A DNA stretch of 64,000 nucleotides from Coix lacryma-jobi var. lacryma-jobi (Eukaryota > Streptophyta > Magnoliopsida > Poales > Poaceae): positions 346,244 to 410,243 of the forward strand of contig VDCT01000312.1 in NCBI GenBank assembly GCA_009763385.1, given 5' to 3'. The notes under the pieces were generated by a model that was not told the DNA's origin, did no database searches, and was given only the letters and a program-made list of their open reading frames with translations. Positions 51,190 to 62,960 of the stretch are shown in pieces (positions within the stretch are counted from its first letter, which is position 1; every line of letters begins with the position of its first letter). Position numbers and translations under genes: made by a program.

Positions 51190-52225
51190 TGCTCAGATTG
51201 TGAAGAACCCCACCTTGACACGCGTCCCACGACCCGCCCGAAGGACCACCTTGCCAACCTTGCCACCCGGGCGGCGGAGGTCCAGATGGCCACCCGGTGT
51301 ACCCCGACTGGCCAGGAAGGTAACCTGGCCACCCATAGGGCGGAGGAGGGCCACCGGGGAGCCACCCAGGCTGCGGAGGAGGGCCACCAGTGATGTGCAG
51401 AGTGTGCGGAGGAAGGCCAGGTTGAGGAGTCGGTGCCGAACCCTCCTACTGTGAGTGCACAAAGGAAAAGCAAAATCGTTAGCACCTGGAGGACGGCCGT
51501 AAAAGTTAAAGAAATATAAACAACCATATATACTCACCGGAGTCTCTGTCGAAGGAGTAACAAGAGACACAAAAGGAGTGAGCAGCGAGGGAGGCACGAC
51601 AACACCCGGGATGTTCAGGCTCCCAAAGAAGTGAGCTATGTCCTGCGTCCTCTGCGCCTCCCGCTGCTGGACGGCCCAGTAACTCGGCCGATGGGCCGCC
51701 GCCTGGGCCTCGTGCATGGCCTACAACCTCTGCACCTGGTCCGCCTGGGCCTGCATCTGGCCTGCAAAATTCGTCCCGTAAGGTTTAAACAATGCAAAGA
51801 CAAGGTATATGTGTAAAAGCAATGAACGACGATAAAATAAGTACTTACCTGAAGTGCTGCCATCATCTGTTGTGAGGTCGGTTGCCGAGGGAGTATGGGG
51901 ACGGAGGAACTCGTGCTGTCAGGCTCGAATCTCAGCGAGGTTGGGAACAGAGGACGAGTCAACTGCGATGTTGGCTATCCAGTACCAGCCGTGCTGCTTC
52001 CCTCCTCCCAGCCTCATCACCAGGTCTGTATCTAGGGGCTGGCTGGCCGGATCGAAGTCCTCCCCATGGCGCTCGCGAGCCGCCGTGGTGTACTCGGTGA
52101 CCTTGGTGTAGGCGTTCGCGTTGGTGTACGCCTCGGGCTCGGCGTTCAGGTTGTACTGGGTGCTCGCTGCAGTCGCCTTGCCCTGGTGTGATAAGTGGTA
52201 CACCTTGAAAGGGAGGCACTTCCTG
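51190..52225 (-). pseudogene. CACTA Transposase_24 gene, N-terminal part deleted
   Basis: Reading on the minus strand, KATAASTQYNLNAEPEAYT is followed by ERHGEDFDPASQPLD, MRLGGGKQHGWYWIA and SSVPNLAEIR. Exons matching 14271-15070 follow: QQMMAALQ, a Gln/Ala-rich coiled coil, and a Pro/Gly-rich tail ending near 51190. It joins directly to TNP2 sequence at about 52225 by an internal deletion that removed the end of TNP2 and the start of this gene. Confidence 0.7.
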
Positions 52226-53652
52226 AAGTGCTTGATGTCATGTCTGAACGGATGGTCAAGAGGCAAGAATTGACGATGTTGGTCGAATGAAGAATACTTG
52301 CCTCCCTTCTTCAATCAAGTGAACCTCACAGCTGCCTTGCATATTGGGCATGGGAACTTCCCGTGAACACACCAAGCGCTAAATAAGCCATACGCCAGGA
52401 AGTCATGCAGGGAGTATGGGTACCACACATGCATTTTGAAGTTCTTCATTGTTGCTCGGTCATATGTCAGTACCGGGTTTTCCCAAGCTTTGAACAATTC
52501 ATCCAACAAAGGCTCCATGAACACACCCATATTTTCCCCGGGTGTCCAGGAATTATCAGCGACAAGAATACGTTCTTAGGGTCAAACATAACACCTGGAG
52601 GGAGATTGAGGGGGATCACGAACACAGGCCAACAAGTGTACGGGGCGCCATCATTCCATACGGGTTGAACCCATCTGTTGCCAGCACCACACGTACATTT
52701 TGAACCTCCATAGCTTGCCAGGATGCATGGCATCGAAGTGCTTCCATGCTTCACCATCCGATGGGTGTACCATCTTGTCAGGATTGTATCTTTTGCCATT
52801 CTTGTGCCATGTCATCTATTTCGCAGAGTCCTCTGTCATGTACAGTCGTTGGATCCTAGGTATGAAAGGAAGGTACCGTAGGACCATCTCAGGATATTAA
52901 GTTGTTCCTCTTGCCATCTCCATGGTCTACCTCCACATACCTAGAGGCTTTGCACTTTGGACAATGTGTTGCTTTCTCGTGATCTTTCATGAATAGGACG
53001 CACCCTTTTGGACAAGCACGGATTTGCTCATACGGCATCTTAAGTGCACGAAGAAGTTTCGGCGACTCGTACGTGTTCTTCGGCAGAATGTGACCCTCCA
53101 GCAACAGGGTGCCCAAAATTGCCAACATGCCATCGAAGGCGTCTCGACTCAAGCTTATACTACGACTTGAACCCCATTAGGCGTCCAATGACACCAAGTT
53201 GTGAAACCATTGTCTTTTCATGAAGGGGCTTCTGTGCCGAAGACATCATGTCGTAGAACGCCTTTGCGGTGTCCTCTGGCTCCTCCAATCCTTCACCGAA
53301 TTGTGCCTCTTGAAAGTCTCCCATCATGTCTGCTACCCCGGCATCTCCATCATACTCCTCGAGGCGTTGTCTCACCACCTCCTCTCTAATCCGATCGGCT
53401 TCACCATGGTGGACCCAACAAGTATAGTTTTCAACGAATCCGTACTTGTAAAGATCTACCCCACGTTATTCTTATATTTTCTTTTCTTGTTCCCACATTT
53501 GCTGCAGGGACACGGCATCCGACTCGACCCTTTAGCAGCCGGACCAAACGCATGCTCTAAGAAAGCATTGGTCTTAGTAACTCATTCTATGCTCTTACTT
53601 GCGTGGCCCGTGTACATCCGGTCACGATTATCCATCCTCTGGCATATACATA
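52226..53652 (-). pseudogene. TNP2-type CACTA transposase, N-terminal half, with frameshifts
   Basis: Pieces in several frames are collinear with the right-hand copy: a Cys-rich transposase-associated start near 53630-53400, EPEDTAKAFYDMMSSAQKPL near 53270, SRDAFDGMLAILGTLL near 53140, VLFMKDHEKATHCPKC near 53000, NRWVQPVWNDGAPYTCWPVF near 52660, and YDRATMKNFKMHVWYPYS near 52450. It ends at SSFDQHRQFLPLDHPFRHD (52280-52226), where the deletion begins. Non-functional. Confidence 0.8.
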
Positions 53653-54424
53653 TGTAAGCGAGTAATAAAACCAGCAATTGCATCTACACGACGTTCCTAC
53701 CATCTAATAGGTGAAGGATAGGTCCTAATCCCACCCGAGGATGCGCAGATGGGTTAGTTTCCATGTTCTACTCCTATCCGAGACAGAATTTCGGCAGCAC
53801 CTCCTCGTTGTTCTCCCGATACATGTCCTGGCAGGGAGAGTGTGTATTCGGAGAACAACGAGGAGGTGGTGCCAAAACTCTGACTCTGACAGGAGCAGAA
53901 CATGGAAACTAGCTCATCTACGCATCCGCGGGCTGTCCAAAATACGTGGACAATCCGAAAGAGATACGGTCGCAGATATGCAAAGGTCTAAATATCTAAG
54001 ATTGTATCTCTTTCGAACGGGAGACGTCTAACTAGGTTACGCGACCAAAGACCATATACCTAAGGATACGGATAGAGGGGTTATACCTAAGGTGTCGGTG
54101 AGGTCAGGGTAGCGGGGCAGTGGTGAGTCGGGGCATTGGCGACACGACGCGGTGCAGGCAGACCCGCAACGCCGACGAAGACGAACGAGGTCGCCGAGTC
54201 CCTCTAACGGGTCCTCCTCCTACCAAAAAAAGAGCATATGGTTAGTCTCGACCGAAAATTTTGGCAGCACCTCCCCTGCACGGGGAGGTTCCAAAACCTG
54301 CAGAAAAGGTCGGCACGAAGGCCAACAACCACATGTATACCAGACATAGTCACAAAGGCCAACAATCACAATAGTACCAAGATGAGCCATGTACTTTACT
54401 TCTATTTCCATGCATATAACAATA

Positions 54425-54535
54425 TCGAAGTAGTATAACTACTACTAACACTACTACTAACACTAACACTACTAACTACTACTAACACTACTACTAACTA
54501 CTAACTACTAACTACTAACTATTTACTAACTACAT
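54425..54535. repeat. TACTAACAC-type microsatellite
   Basis: Runs of CTACTACTAACACTACTACT and variants lie in the leader of the left-arm TNP2 gene. It is the counterpart of the longer tract in the right arm. Confidence 0.85.
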
Positions 54536-56689
54536 AGGGCATACCTTCGCGATGAGAATAGCAAGAACGAGCTTCGGCGATGGCAACGGGGACGACCGAA
54601 GTAGCTTGACGGCGGGCCACTCTTCTCCTCCTTCTTCTCCTCTCCTCCACTCCTCCTCTTCTTCCTCTCCTCCTCCACCTCCTCCTCTCTTCCTCCTCTC
54701 CTCCTCCACCTCCTCCTCCTCTCCTCCCCTCCTCCTCTCCTCCTCCTCGGCAGGGCGGGCCCAGGGCCGGGGGCCCGGGGCACGGCGGGGCCGGGGGGCG
54801 GCGGCCCGGGGCGGGGGCGCGGCGGCGGGGCGCGGCGGGGCGGGGCCGGGGGAGCGGCGGTGGGCGGGACGAGCAGCGGCGCGGCGGCGGGTGCGTGTGT
54901 GGGTGGGTTTGTGTGCGGGTGCGTGAGTGTGTGTGGCCGCGGAGCGTGTGTTTTATATATTTTTTATTTTCGAACGGCTTTGCCGAGTGCTAGATCGGCT
55001 GGCACTCGGCAAAGGTCCCTCTTTGCCGAGTGTCAGCCGATCTGGCACTCGGCAAAGAGGGCCACGTGGCAGACATACCCCGGCCAGCAGGCAAGGCTTC
55101 GCCGAGTGCCAGCTGGCACGGCACTCGGCAAAGATGCTCTTTGCCGAGTGTCAGGGCTGACACTCGGTAAAGTTTTATTTTTTTTGAAATTTTGACACCA
55201 AATTTTTTTTGAGGCACTTCCACACAACCATTGTCAACATGTTCAAATTTGACACTTTTTCAAAGCTTTTTGTTATATTTTTGACTTTATTTATTTTCTT
55301 GAATTTTCCGAAAGATGCAAGTTTGAACTGCGGGTGCATCGAATAATGGATTTTGATGATTTAAAAAATATTATTCTTATTCTTAACCGTATGTTGAGGA
55401 CAAATCCAAAAACTAACCTGAGGTTTCGATCAACGTGCTCACGGGGCAATGCCTCCAAATTATGTGTGATCACATGTGAGAGGATGTTGGTATGTGGAGG
55501 TTTGTGAGCGTCGTACGTGACAACGTGCTCCAATTTTTTTCAAATTTTTTTCTCGGCATACGCATATGATGTAACAACATCTCGCCAAGTTCGTGATTTT
55601 CGGAAGTCATTCGCATTTTTTATGATTAAAAAACCGCTCGCACATAATTTGGAGGCGTTGCCCCGTGAGCACGTTGATCGAAACCTAGGGTCAGTTTTTG
55701 GATTTGGCCTCGACATACACTCAAGAACAACAATAATAATTTTCGAATCATTGAAATCCATTATTCGATGCACCCGCAGTTCAAACTTGCGTCTGGCGGA
55801 AAATTCAAGAAAATGCAATAAAGACAAAAAATATAACAAAAGGCTTTGAAAAAGTGTGAAATTTGAACATGTTGGCCATGGTACTGTGGGGATGATCCAC
55901 AAAAAATTTGGTGTCCAAAATCCAAAAAAAATACTTTGCCGAGTGCCACGTGGCCGGCACTCGGCGAAGATCCACTCTTCGCGCGAGTGCCAGACGGCGG
56001 GCACTCGGCGAAGCAAAGCCAACCTGTCTGCCGGTGCTTTCCGATTTTTTTTAAAAAATTCTTCGCCGAGTGCTAGATCGGCGGCACTCGGTAAAGACAG
56101 GATCTTTGCCGAGTGCCGCCGATCTGGCACTCGGCGAAGCCGTTCGAAAAATAAAAAAAAATACAACACCGGGCTGTTTCACACTCACACTCACACTCAC
56201 TCACACACACACTTCACCCGCCCGCGCCCCCACGCCGCCGGCCGTCCGCGCCCCCGACGACGCCGTCCGAGCCCCCCACGCCGCCGTCCCCGGGCCGCCC
56301 CGCCCGCAGGAAAGCCCCGAACGCGCCAGAATAAAAAACGCCTCAGGCCGCCCCCCCCCGCGAGGCGCCGCGCCGCGCCAGCGCCCCGCCTCCGAAAGCG
56401 CCCCGAAGCAGCTGCCGCCCGAGCGACCGAAGGCCTCCCGCGCCGCCTCCCAGGAGGCCGCGCCCGCCCGACCGCGCCGCGCCGGCTGCCGGCGGCCCCG
56501 GCCCGCCCGGCACCGCGCCCCGCCCGCCGGCCGCCGGCCCCGGCGCGCAACGCCCGCCGGTGGGGGCCCTGCCCCGCCCCGCCCATTGGAGAGGAGGAGG
56601 AGGAGGAGGAGGAGGAGAGGAGGAGGAAGAAGAGCAGCCCCTGTCCGCGGTGGTCGTCGTCTCGCCGTCATCGTTCATCGCCGGCAAGG

Positions 56690-56940
56690 TTAGTAGTAAG
56701 TTAGTAGTTAGATTGTTGTAAGTTAGTAGCTGTGGTTTGTTAGTAGTTAGTTACTTGTAAGCGTGTAGTTAGTACTAGTAGTTAGTAGTTATGAGTAGTA
56801 GTAGTAATTAGTAAGTAGTTAGTAGTACTAAGTAGTTAGTAGTAGTAGTAGTAAGTTCTTAGTAGTAGTAAGTAGTGAGTTAGTAGTTGTGTTAGTAGAG
56901 TAAGTCGTAGTAAGTAGTAATTAGTAGTTGAGTGCTTTTT
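56690..56940. repeat. TAGTAGTTAG-type low-complexity tract
   Basis: About 250 bp of GTTAGTAG/TAGTAAG units, about twice the length of the matching tract in the left arm. It probably lies in the first intron of the TNP2 gene. Confidence 0.88.
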
Positions 56941-57697
56941 TATATTTCTTGTATTACTTTGCTTTTTTTGTGTGCATGTAAAGATAAGTTAAATACATGA
57001 TTTCTGTGAAGATATATGTGGTTGTTGGCCTTCGTGCCGACGTTTTGTGCAGGTTATGGGAACCTCCCCGTGCAGGGGAGGTGCTGCCAAATTTTTGGTC
57101 GGGACTAACCAACTTTCTCCTTTTTTAGAGGAGGAGAACTCGTGGGAGGGACTCGGCGACCCCGATCGTCTTCGTCAGCGTTGCGGGTCTGCCTGCACTG
57201 CCTTGACTCACCACCGCCCCGCTACCCTGACCTCACCGGCACCTTAGGTATAACCACTCTATCCGTATCCCTAGGTATCTGGTCTTTGGTAAGCGTAACC
57301 TAGTTAGAAGTCTCTCGTTCGAAAGAGTTACAGTTGGAGGTATGCAGACCTTTGCATATCTACAACCGTATCTCTTTCGGATTGTCCATGTTTTTTGATA
57401 GCCCGCGGAAGCGTAGCTGGGTTATTTTCCATGTTGTGCTCCTGTCCGACTCGGAGTTTCGGCACCACCTCTCCGTTGTTCTCCGGATACACACTCTCCT
57501 TGCGGGACGTGTATCGGGAGAACAGCGGGGAGGTGCTGCTGAAATTTCGTCTCGGATATGAGTAGAGCATGGAAACTAACCCAACTACGCATCCGAGGGT
57601 GGGATTAGGACCTATCCTTCACCTATTACATGGTAGGAACCCCGTGTAGATACAATTGCTGGTTTTATTACTCGCTTACATATGTATATGCCAGAGA

Positions 57698-60600
57698 ATG
57701 GATAACCGTGACTGGATGTACACGGGCCACACAAGTAGGAGCACCGAATGGGTTACTAAGACCAGTGCTTTCTTGGAGCATGCATTTGGTGCGGCTGCTA
57801 AAGGGTCGAGTCGGATGCCGTGTCCCTGTAGCAGATGTGGGAACAACAAAAGAAAACATAAGAAGGCAGTGGGGGAAGATCTTTACAAGTACAGATTCGT
57901 TGAAAACTATACCTGTTGGGTCCACCATGGTGAAACTGATCGGATTAGAGAGGAAGTGGTGAGACAACGCCTCGAGGAGTATGATGGAGATGCCGGGGTA
58001 GCAGACATGATGGAAGACTTCGCCGAGGCGCAATTCGGTGAAGGGTTGGTGGAGGAGCCAGAGGAAACCGCAAAGGCGTTTTACGACATGATGTCTCAGC
58101 AGAAGAAACCCCTTCACGAGAAGACAAAGGTTTCACAACTGGATGCTATTGGACGCCTAATCGGGTTCAAGTCACAGTATAGCCTGAGTCGAGACGCCTT
58201 CGATGGCATGTTGACAATATTGGGCACCCTGCTGCCGAAGGGTCACGTTCTGCCAAAGAAAACGTACGAGTCACAAAAACTTCTTCGTGCACTTAAGATG
58301 CCGTATGAGCAGATCATGCTTGTCCAAAAGGGGTGTGTTCTATTCAGGAAAGATCACGAGAAAGCAACGCACTGTCCAGAGTGCGAAGCCTCTAGGTATG
58401 TGGAGGTAGATCATGGTGATGGCAGGAAGGAACAGCTTAATATCCCCGAGATGGTCCTACGGTACCTTCCTTTCATACCGAGGATCCAACGGCTGTACAT
58501 GATAGAGGAGTCCGCGAAACAGATGACCTGGCACAAGAATGGAAAAGGTACAATGCTGACAAAATGGTACACCATCAGATGGAGATGCATGGAAGCACTT
58601 CGATGTCATGCATCCTCTCAAAGCACAGGAGGTTCAGAATGTACGTGTGGCGCTTGCAACAGATGGGTTCAACCCGTATGGAATGATGGCGGCCCCATAC
58701 ACTTGTTGGCCTGTGTTCGTGATCCCCCTAATCTCCCCCCCCGGCGTCATGTTTGACCCGAAGAAATATTCTTGTCGCTCATAATACCTGGACACCGGGG
58801 AAACAATATGGGTGTGTTCATGGAGCCTTTGTGGGATGAATTGATGGAAGCTTGGAAAAATCCGGTACTGACATACGATCGAGCTACCAAGAGGAACTTC
58901 AAAATGCATGTGTGGTACCAGTACTCCATGCATGACTTCCTAGCGTATGGCTTATTTAGCGCTGGTGTGTTCACGGGAAGTTCCCATGCCCAGTATGCAA
59001 GGCAGCTGTGAGGTTCACTTGGTTGAAGAAGGAGGCAAGTTTTCTTCGTTCGACCAACATCGTCAATTCCTGCCTCTTGACCATCCATTCAGAGCTGACA
59101 TCAAGCACTTTAGGAAAGGCGTTCAAGTCACCAACCCCATTCCTCAGGTCATGAGTGGTGCCGAGGTCTGTGCTGAGATAGAGGCTCTGCAATTTGATAA
59201 AGACAACAGTCGTTTTATTGGATACGCAGAGGAACACATGTGGACTCATATATCTGGCTTGACTAGGCTTCCCTATTTCGAAGACCTTCTTTGTCCGCAC
59301 TACATCGATGTAATGCACACGGAAAAGAATATCGCCGAGGCACTCTTTGCAACACTCATGGACACGGAAAAGTCAAAGGACAACGTTAAGGCTAGACTGG
59401 ACCTGCAAGAGAGTGTGATAGACCAAATCTAGTGATGAGGACTCCTACTGCCGGCAAGAAATGGAGGAGAGGTTCGGCCGATTACATACTGAAAAGAGAC
59501 CATAGGAAGAAAGTACTGCAGTGGATTAAGGGGATAATGTTCCCTGATGGGTATGCGGTGAATCTGGGGAGGGGAGTGGACTTGTCTACTATGCGAGTGT
59601 TAGGGATGAAGAGTCATGACTACCACATATGGATTCAGCGGCTCCTTCCTGCGATGACCTGGGGATACCTCCCCGAGCATGTGTGGCGTGTGCTGGCAGA
59701 GTTGAGCTATTTCTTTCGCCAGCTTTGTGCCAAGGAGCTATCTCATGACATGATTACTAACCTAGAGGAAGTGACACCTGTGTTGCTATGCAAGTTGGAG
59801 ATGATCTTTCCCCCCGGCTTCTTCCTGCCGATGCAACATCTAATTTTACACCTACCATATGAAGCACGGATGGGGGGGCCCGTGCAGTTCCATTGGTGCT
59901 TTCCAATCGAGAGATGTCTAAAGATTCTGAGGAAAAAGTGTAGAAATAAAGCCAAATAGAGGCTTCCGTGGCAGAGGCATTCATTCTGGAGGAGGTGTCG
60001 AACTTCACAACGACATACTATAAGGACAACCTTCCTAGCGTGCACAATTCACCCTCTCGTTACAACATCGACGAGAGTTCATCGAGTCTCAGCCTTTTCA
60101 AAGGGCAACTCGGAAGAGCAAGCGCATCGAAGATCAAGATGTTGCGGCATGACGAGTGGCGCACAATCACGATGTATGTGTTGTTGAACCTTGATGAAGT
60201 GACTCCTTATGTGTAGTAAGGTCTCAATGAGCTTGATACATACGCCGTCAGTATCAACCACCTATCGATCCGACCCCCTTGTCTCTTGTTTTTTTTTCAG
60301 AAAATTATTACTGAACAATGGAGAGGCTCAAGGGATCCTTCCCTTGAAGAACAAGACCATCTTCTCAAAAATGGTGACCCTGATTTCATTTCATGGTTCA
60401 GTACGAAGGTACCGGCAAACTTAACTCTCTCGTATTTCATTTCATGGTTCATTTCATGTAACGATCTATCCGCCCTCAACGTGCAGGCCACACGGATGCA
60501 GAAATGAGTGATGAGTTGAAACAGGTCCAGTGGCTTCGATCGCAGGGTCAAGTCATTCACCGTTTATTATGTGAATGGCTATCGCTTTCACACAAGAAGC

Positions 60601-61274
60601 GAGCAGAGCAGAGCCGGCCCAATCGAAAGACCACGAATACAGGAGTTCGTACGCCGGCACCGATGAGCGCGACTACTATGGCATAGTCGAAGAAATATAC
60701 GAGCTCACCTATCCGGGTCCGAAAGCTCTTAATCCGGTGGTATTCAAATGCCATTGGTTCGATCCTGATGTCACGAGAAGAGCCCCTGAGATTGGGCTAG
60801 TTGAAATTCGACAGGATTCCGTTTATAAAGGAGACGATGTCTATATTGTTGCTCAACAGGCCACCCAAGTTTATTATCTCCCATGGGTGTGCCAAGAAGT
60901 CGAGAATGTGGGGTGGTACCTCGTGCAGTTGGTATCGCCACGCGGCAAAGCGCCTCTCCCAAACGATGATGACTACATCTTTGACCCAACAATATAGTGG
61001 AGAGTTCTTTCAACCTGAGGGCCTAGAAGGGAGGTTGACATTGACATTTTTACGCTGATGGACTTGGAAGAAGACAATGACATTGATGAGGACGAGGGTG
61101 TTGAGGGTGCAGAATGCCAAGGACTTAAGAATGCTTGAGCGGTTCCAGTTAGGAGCTGACGCGGGTGATGACGACGATGAAGACGAGAACGAGGCATTAG
61201 AGTACGATAATATGGATAGTGATGACGACACACGAGTGCCACGAGCCACTGCCGATCGTGGAGATAATTTCTAA
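57698..61274 (+). pseudogene. TNP2-type CACTA transposase with DUF4218 and DUF4216 regions, frameshifted
   Basis: It starts MDNRDWMYTGHTSRSTEW (ATG 57698) with the Cys-rich transposase-associated domain (PCPCSRCGNNKRKH, ENYTCWVHHGE). The Transposase_21 core follows (FYDMMSQQKKPLHEKTK, SRDAFDGMLTILGTLLP, KATHCPECEASRY, WNDGG...). Frames then change near 58690 and 58970. The core continues to YFEDLLCPHYIDVMHTEKNI (near 59300), shifts again at 59430, and gives a DUF4218-like part (HVWRVLAELSYFFRQLCAKE, EARMGGPVQFHWCFPIERCL). Later pieces are DUF4216-like (60575-60997: YGIVEEIYELTYPGPKALN, FKCHWFDPDVTRR) and an acidic end (61077-61274). This is the most complete TNP2 in the window but is not translatable as one protein. 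Confidence 0.82.
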
Positions 61275-61393
61275 TTCATGTAATACTTACTGTATTGTTA
61301 TTATTATTATTTTGCAATTATATCTCTTTATAAGTACTCACTGTTTATTTATGCTAATTGGTTTTATCTTTGTAATTGCAGGCACTCGACAAA

Positions 61394-61713
61394 ATGCCGG
61401 GCGGAAGGCGGTCACAGCGGCAGGGGTTCTCCGCCTACCAGAGGGCTACTGAGGACCCGAGGACCTAGCAGAGGCGTCAGCTCCACAGGCGAGGACCGGT
61501 CGCCCCCGCGGGCGTCCTAGGAGGGAGAGGACTCCCCTCGAGAGCCGACCCCGAGGAGACCCCGACGCGACCCCGACGAGACTGGGCACGGCGACACTAC
61601 CTCTTCGGACGACGAGGTGGCCCTACCGGCAGCTGGAGGTTCCACTTCCTCTGGTTCGAGGGCAGTACCTAAGCGGGCCCTCGCAGCTCCCGCAGCGCCT
61701 TGCGGTAAGGACC
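61394..61713 (+). pseudogene. Start of the CACTA Transposase_24 gene, cut by the LTR insertion
   Basis: The ATG at 61394 opens MPGGRRSQRQGFSAYQRATE then stops. Other frames continue an Arg/Pro-rich then Ser/Asp-rich stretch (GHGDTTSSDDEVALPAAGG, PKRALAAPAAP) typical of the N-terminus of this protein. It ends at the retrotransposon boundary. Confidence 0.55.
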
Positions 61714-62960
61714 TGTGTGGCCTAGAGGGGGGGGGGTGAATAGGCCTGTCAAAAATCACAGCTTAAAACCAAATTAGATAGGCCCGGCACTACCGCCCTG
61801 CGCCCAGGGCACTGCCGGCCTCAGCGCGGGTACTGCCGCGCAGATGAAGACCAGAAGCTGCAATTCGAAATCTAACCACAATCTGCAGATTCTATATGAA
61901 TAGGAATGTAACAATAGGCTATATGAACCAGCAGAAACAACTACTCCAAGCCAAATATGAAAGATAGAGTAGATCGAGCCAAACCCTAGAATATATCACA
62001 AGCTCATGAACATAGAGAATGAAACTAAGCAAGCACGCGAGACAAGTGATTTATCCCGTGGTTCAGCTCGCCACCAAGGCTTGCCTACCTCCACGTTGTT
62101 GAGGTTGACCACTTAGGTCATGAGCTTTGCAACTCAACCTCGTTCTCAAGTCAAGGAACCAAATCCTTGAGATGAGGGGTAATCTTACTAGCTGCACAAG
62201 TGATTACAAACCTCCCTAGGCCGCCACACAAGTTGGCAAGGCTCTAGGGCGACGCCTAGCCGGCTAGGGTTCCAAGAACCCAAGAGTAATAGAAGCAAAT
62301 CCACCGGCTATGGCTCAAATCAAGTGCTCTAGGCAGTAGATCTCAGCTAGGGCTCCTCTTTGGTGAAGGTTTGAGCCTCTCAACCACTTGGAATCAATGG
62401 GAATGAAGATTTTGGTGGTTGGGAGCTTGGAGGGCCTTCAATGGAGAGAAGAGCTTGTCTGGAGGTAGGTGGAGTGTTCTGGTCGTGGATGACCGTTGGG
62501 GGGCAGAGGGGGTGATGTAAATACCCCTGCCATCCAACGGGCAAATCAAGTCGCGGCAGTGCCGGCCTTAGCCGGTAGTGCCGCGGCCCGGCACTGCCGC
62601 GCCTAGAGCGGCACTGCCGCGCCCACCAAACAGACAGGAACAGATCTACAATGAGTGCAGCTGTCTTTGGTTGGAAATGTGGATGGTTTGGGTTGGTTTG
62701 AGCACATATCATTCAGCCATATCAATGAATTTGCATTCCCCCTTTATAGTACGGCATTCCTAAACTCAAGTAATCCAAATAAAATATCTTTGAAGCGCTT
62801 TGAGTTCGGAACCGACGAAATGTAGTGTGAGGGGTCCACCAACGCATATACACCATCCTTTCTTAACATAACCTGCTTATCAACTTATAAATCTCATTAG
62901 TCCTCTAATCGTGTGGTCATTATCACCAAAACCCACAATTAGGGCTTGATTGCACTTACA
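61714..62960 (-). mobile_element. 3' LTR of a SIRE/Maximus-type Copia retrotransposon
   Basis: On the plus strand it runs from TGTGTGGCCTAGAGGGGGG to GATTGCACTTACA. On the element's own strand it therefore starts TGTAAGTGCAATC and ends GGCCACACA, with TG...CA ends and a length of 1247 bp. It is preceded, on that strand, by a purine tract CCAAAAAGGGGGAGAT, the polypurine tract. The triplet-plus GGACC at 61709-61713 is the expected 5-bp target duplication, whose partner lies outside the window. The LTR contains GC-rich CGGCACTGCCGC words at 61790-61850 and 62545-62620. Confidence 0.82.

Larger units (their letters stand above)
50442..55495 (-). mobile_element. CACTA element, left half of a head-to-head inverted pair
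   Basis: The 3' terminus is CACTACAGGAGGTTCAGGC at 50442, identical in type to the 3' end of the element at 13438-15815. The array of TTTGCCGAGTGCC units runs to about 50915. Minus-strand genes follow: the C-terminal part of Transposase_24 (51190-52225) fused to the N-terminal half of TNP2 (52226-53652). Then come a leader with TACTAAC-type repeats (54425-54535), a GC-rich promoter region (54600-54950) and a 5' subterminal block (54975-55170). The 5' TIR is missing: at about 55495 the sequence turns back on itself into the right-hand element. Confidence 0.85.
52226..59130. repeat. Giant inverted repeat (palindrome), arms of about 3.3-3.6 kb
   Basis: The left arm (52226 to about 55495) is the reverse complement of the right arm (about 55500-59130). 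Matched pairs include TNP2 near 53650 with 57700 and 52320 with 59020; a leader block CTCCCCTGCACGGGGAGG near 54270 with 57065; the CGTTCGAAAA boundary near 54973 with 56146; and subterminal blocks 54975-55170 with 55935-56150. The axis drifts between about 55545 and 55670 because indels differ between arms, for example in the TAGT tract. Confidence 0.85.
55500..61713 (+). mobile_element. CACTA element, right half of the inverted pair, truncated by an LTR element
   Basis: From the axis it runs through an AT-rich block (55500-55930), a 5' subterminal block (55935-56150) and a GC-rich leader with a CACTCACAC tract (56170-56230). Then come a TAGTAGTTAG tract (56690-56935), leader exons, TNP2 with DUF4218 and DUF4216 parts (57698-61274), and the start of the Transposase_24 gene (61394). 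The 5' TIR is absent. The 3' part is displaced by the retrotransposon that begins at 61714. Confidence 0.82.

Noticed and set aside
54552..54926. Long GC-rich open frames near 54.5-54.9 kb and 56.1-56.7 kb on both strands
   Set aside because: They are open in several frames at once and consist of Pro/Arg/Gly/Ala-rich low-complexity sequence. They are inverted copies of one CACTA promoter region.
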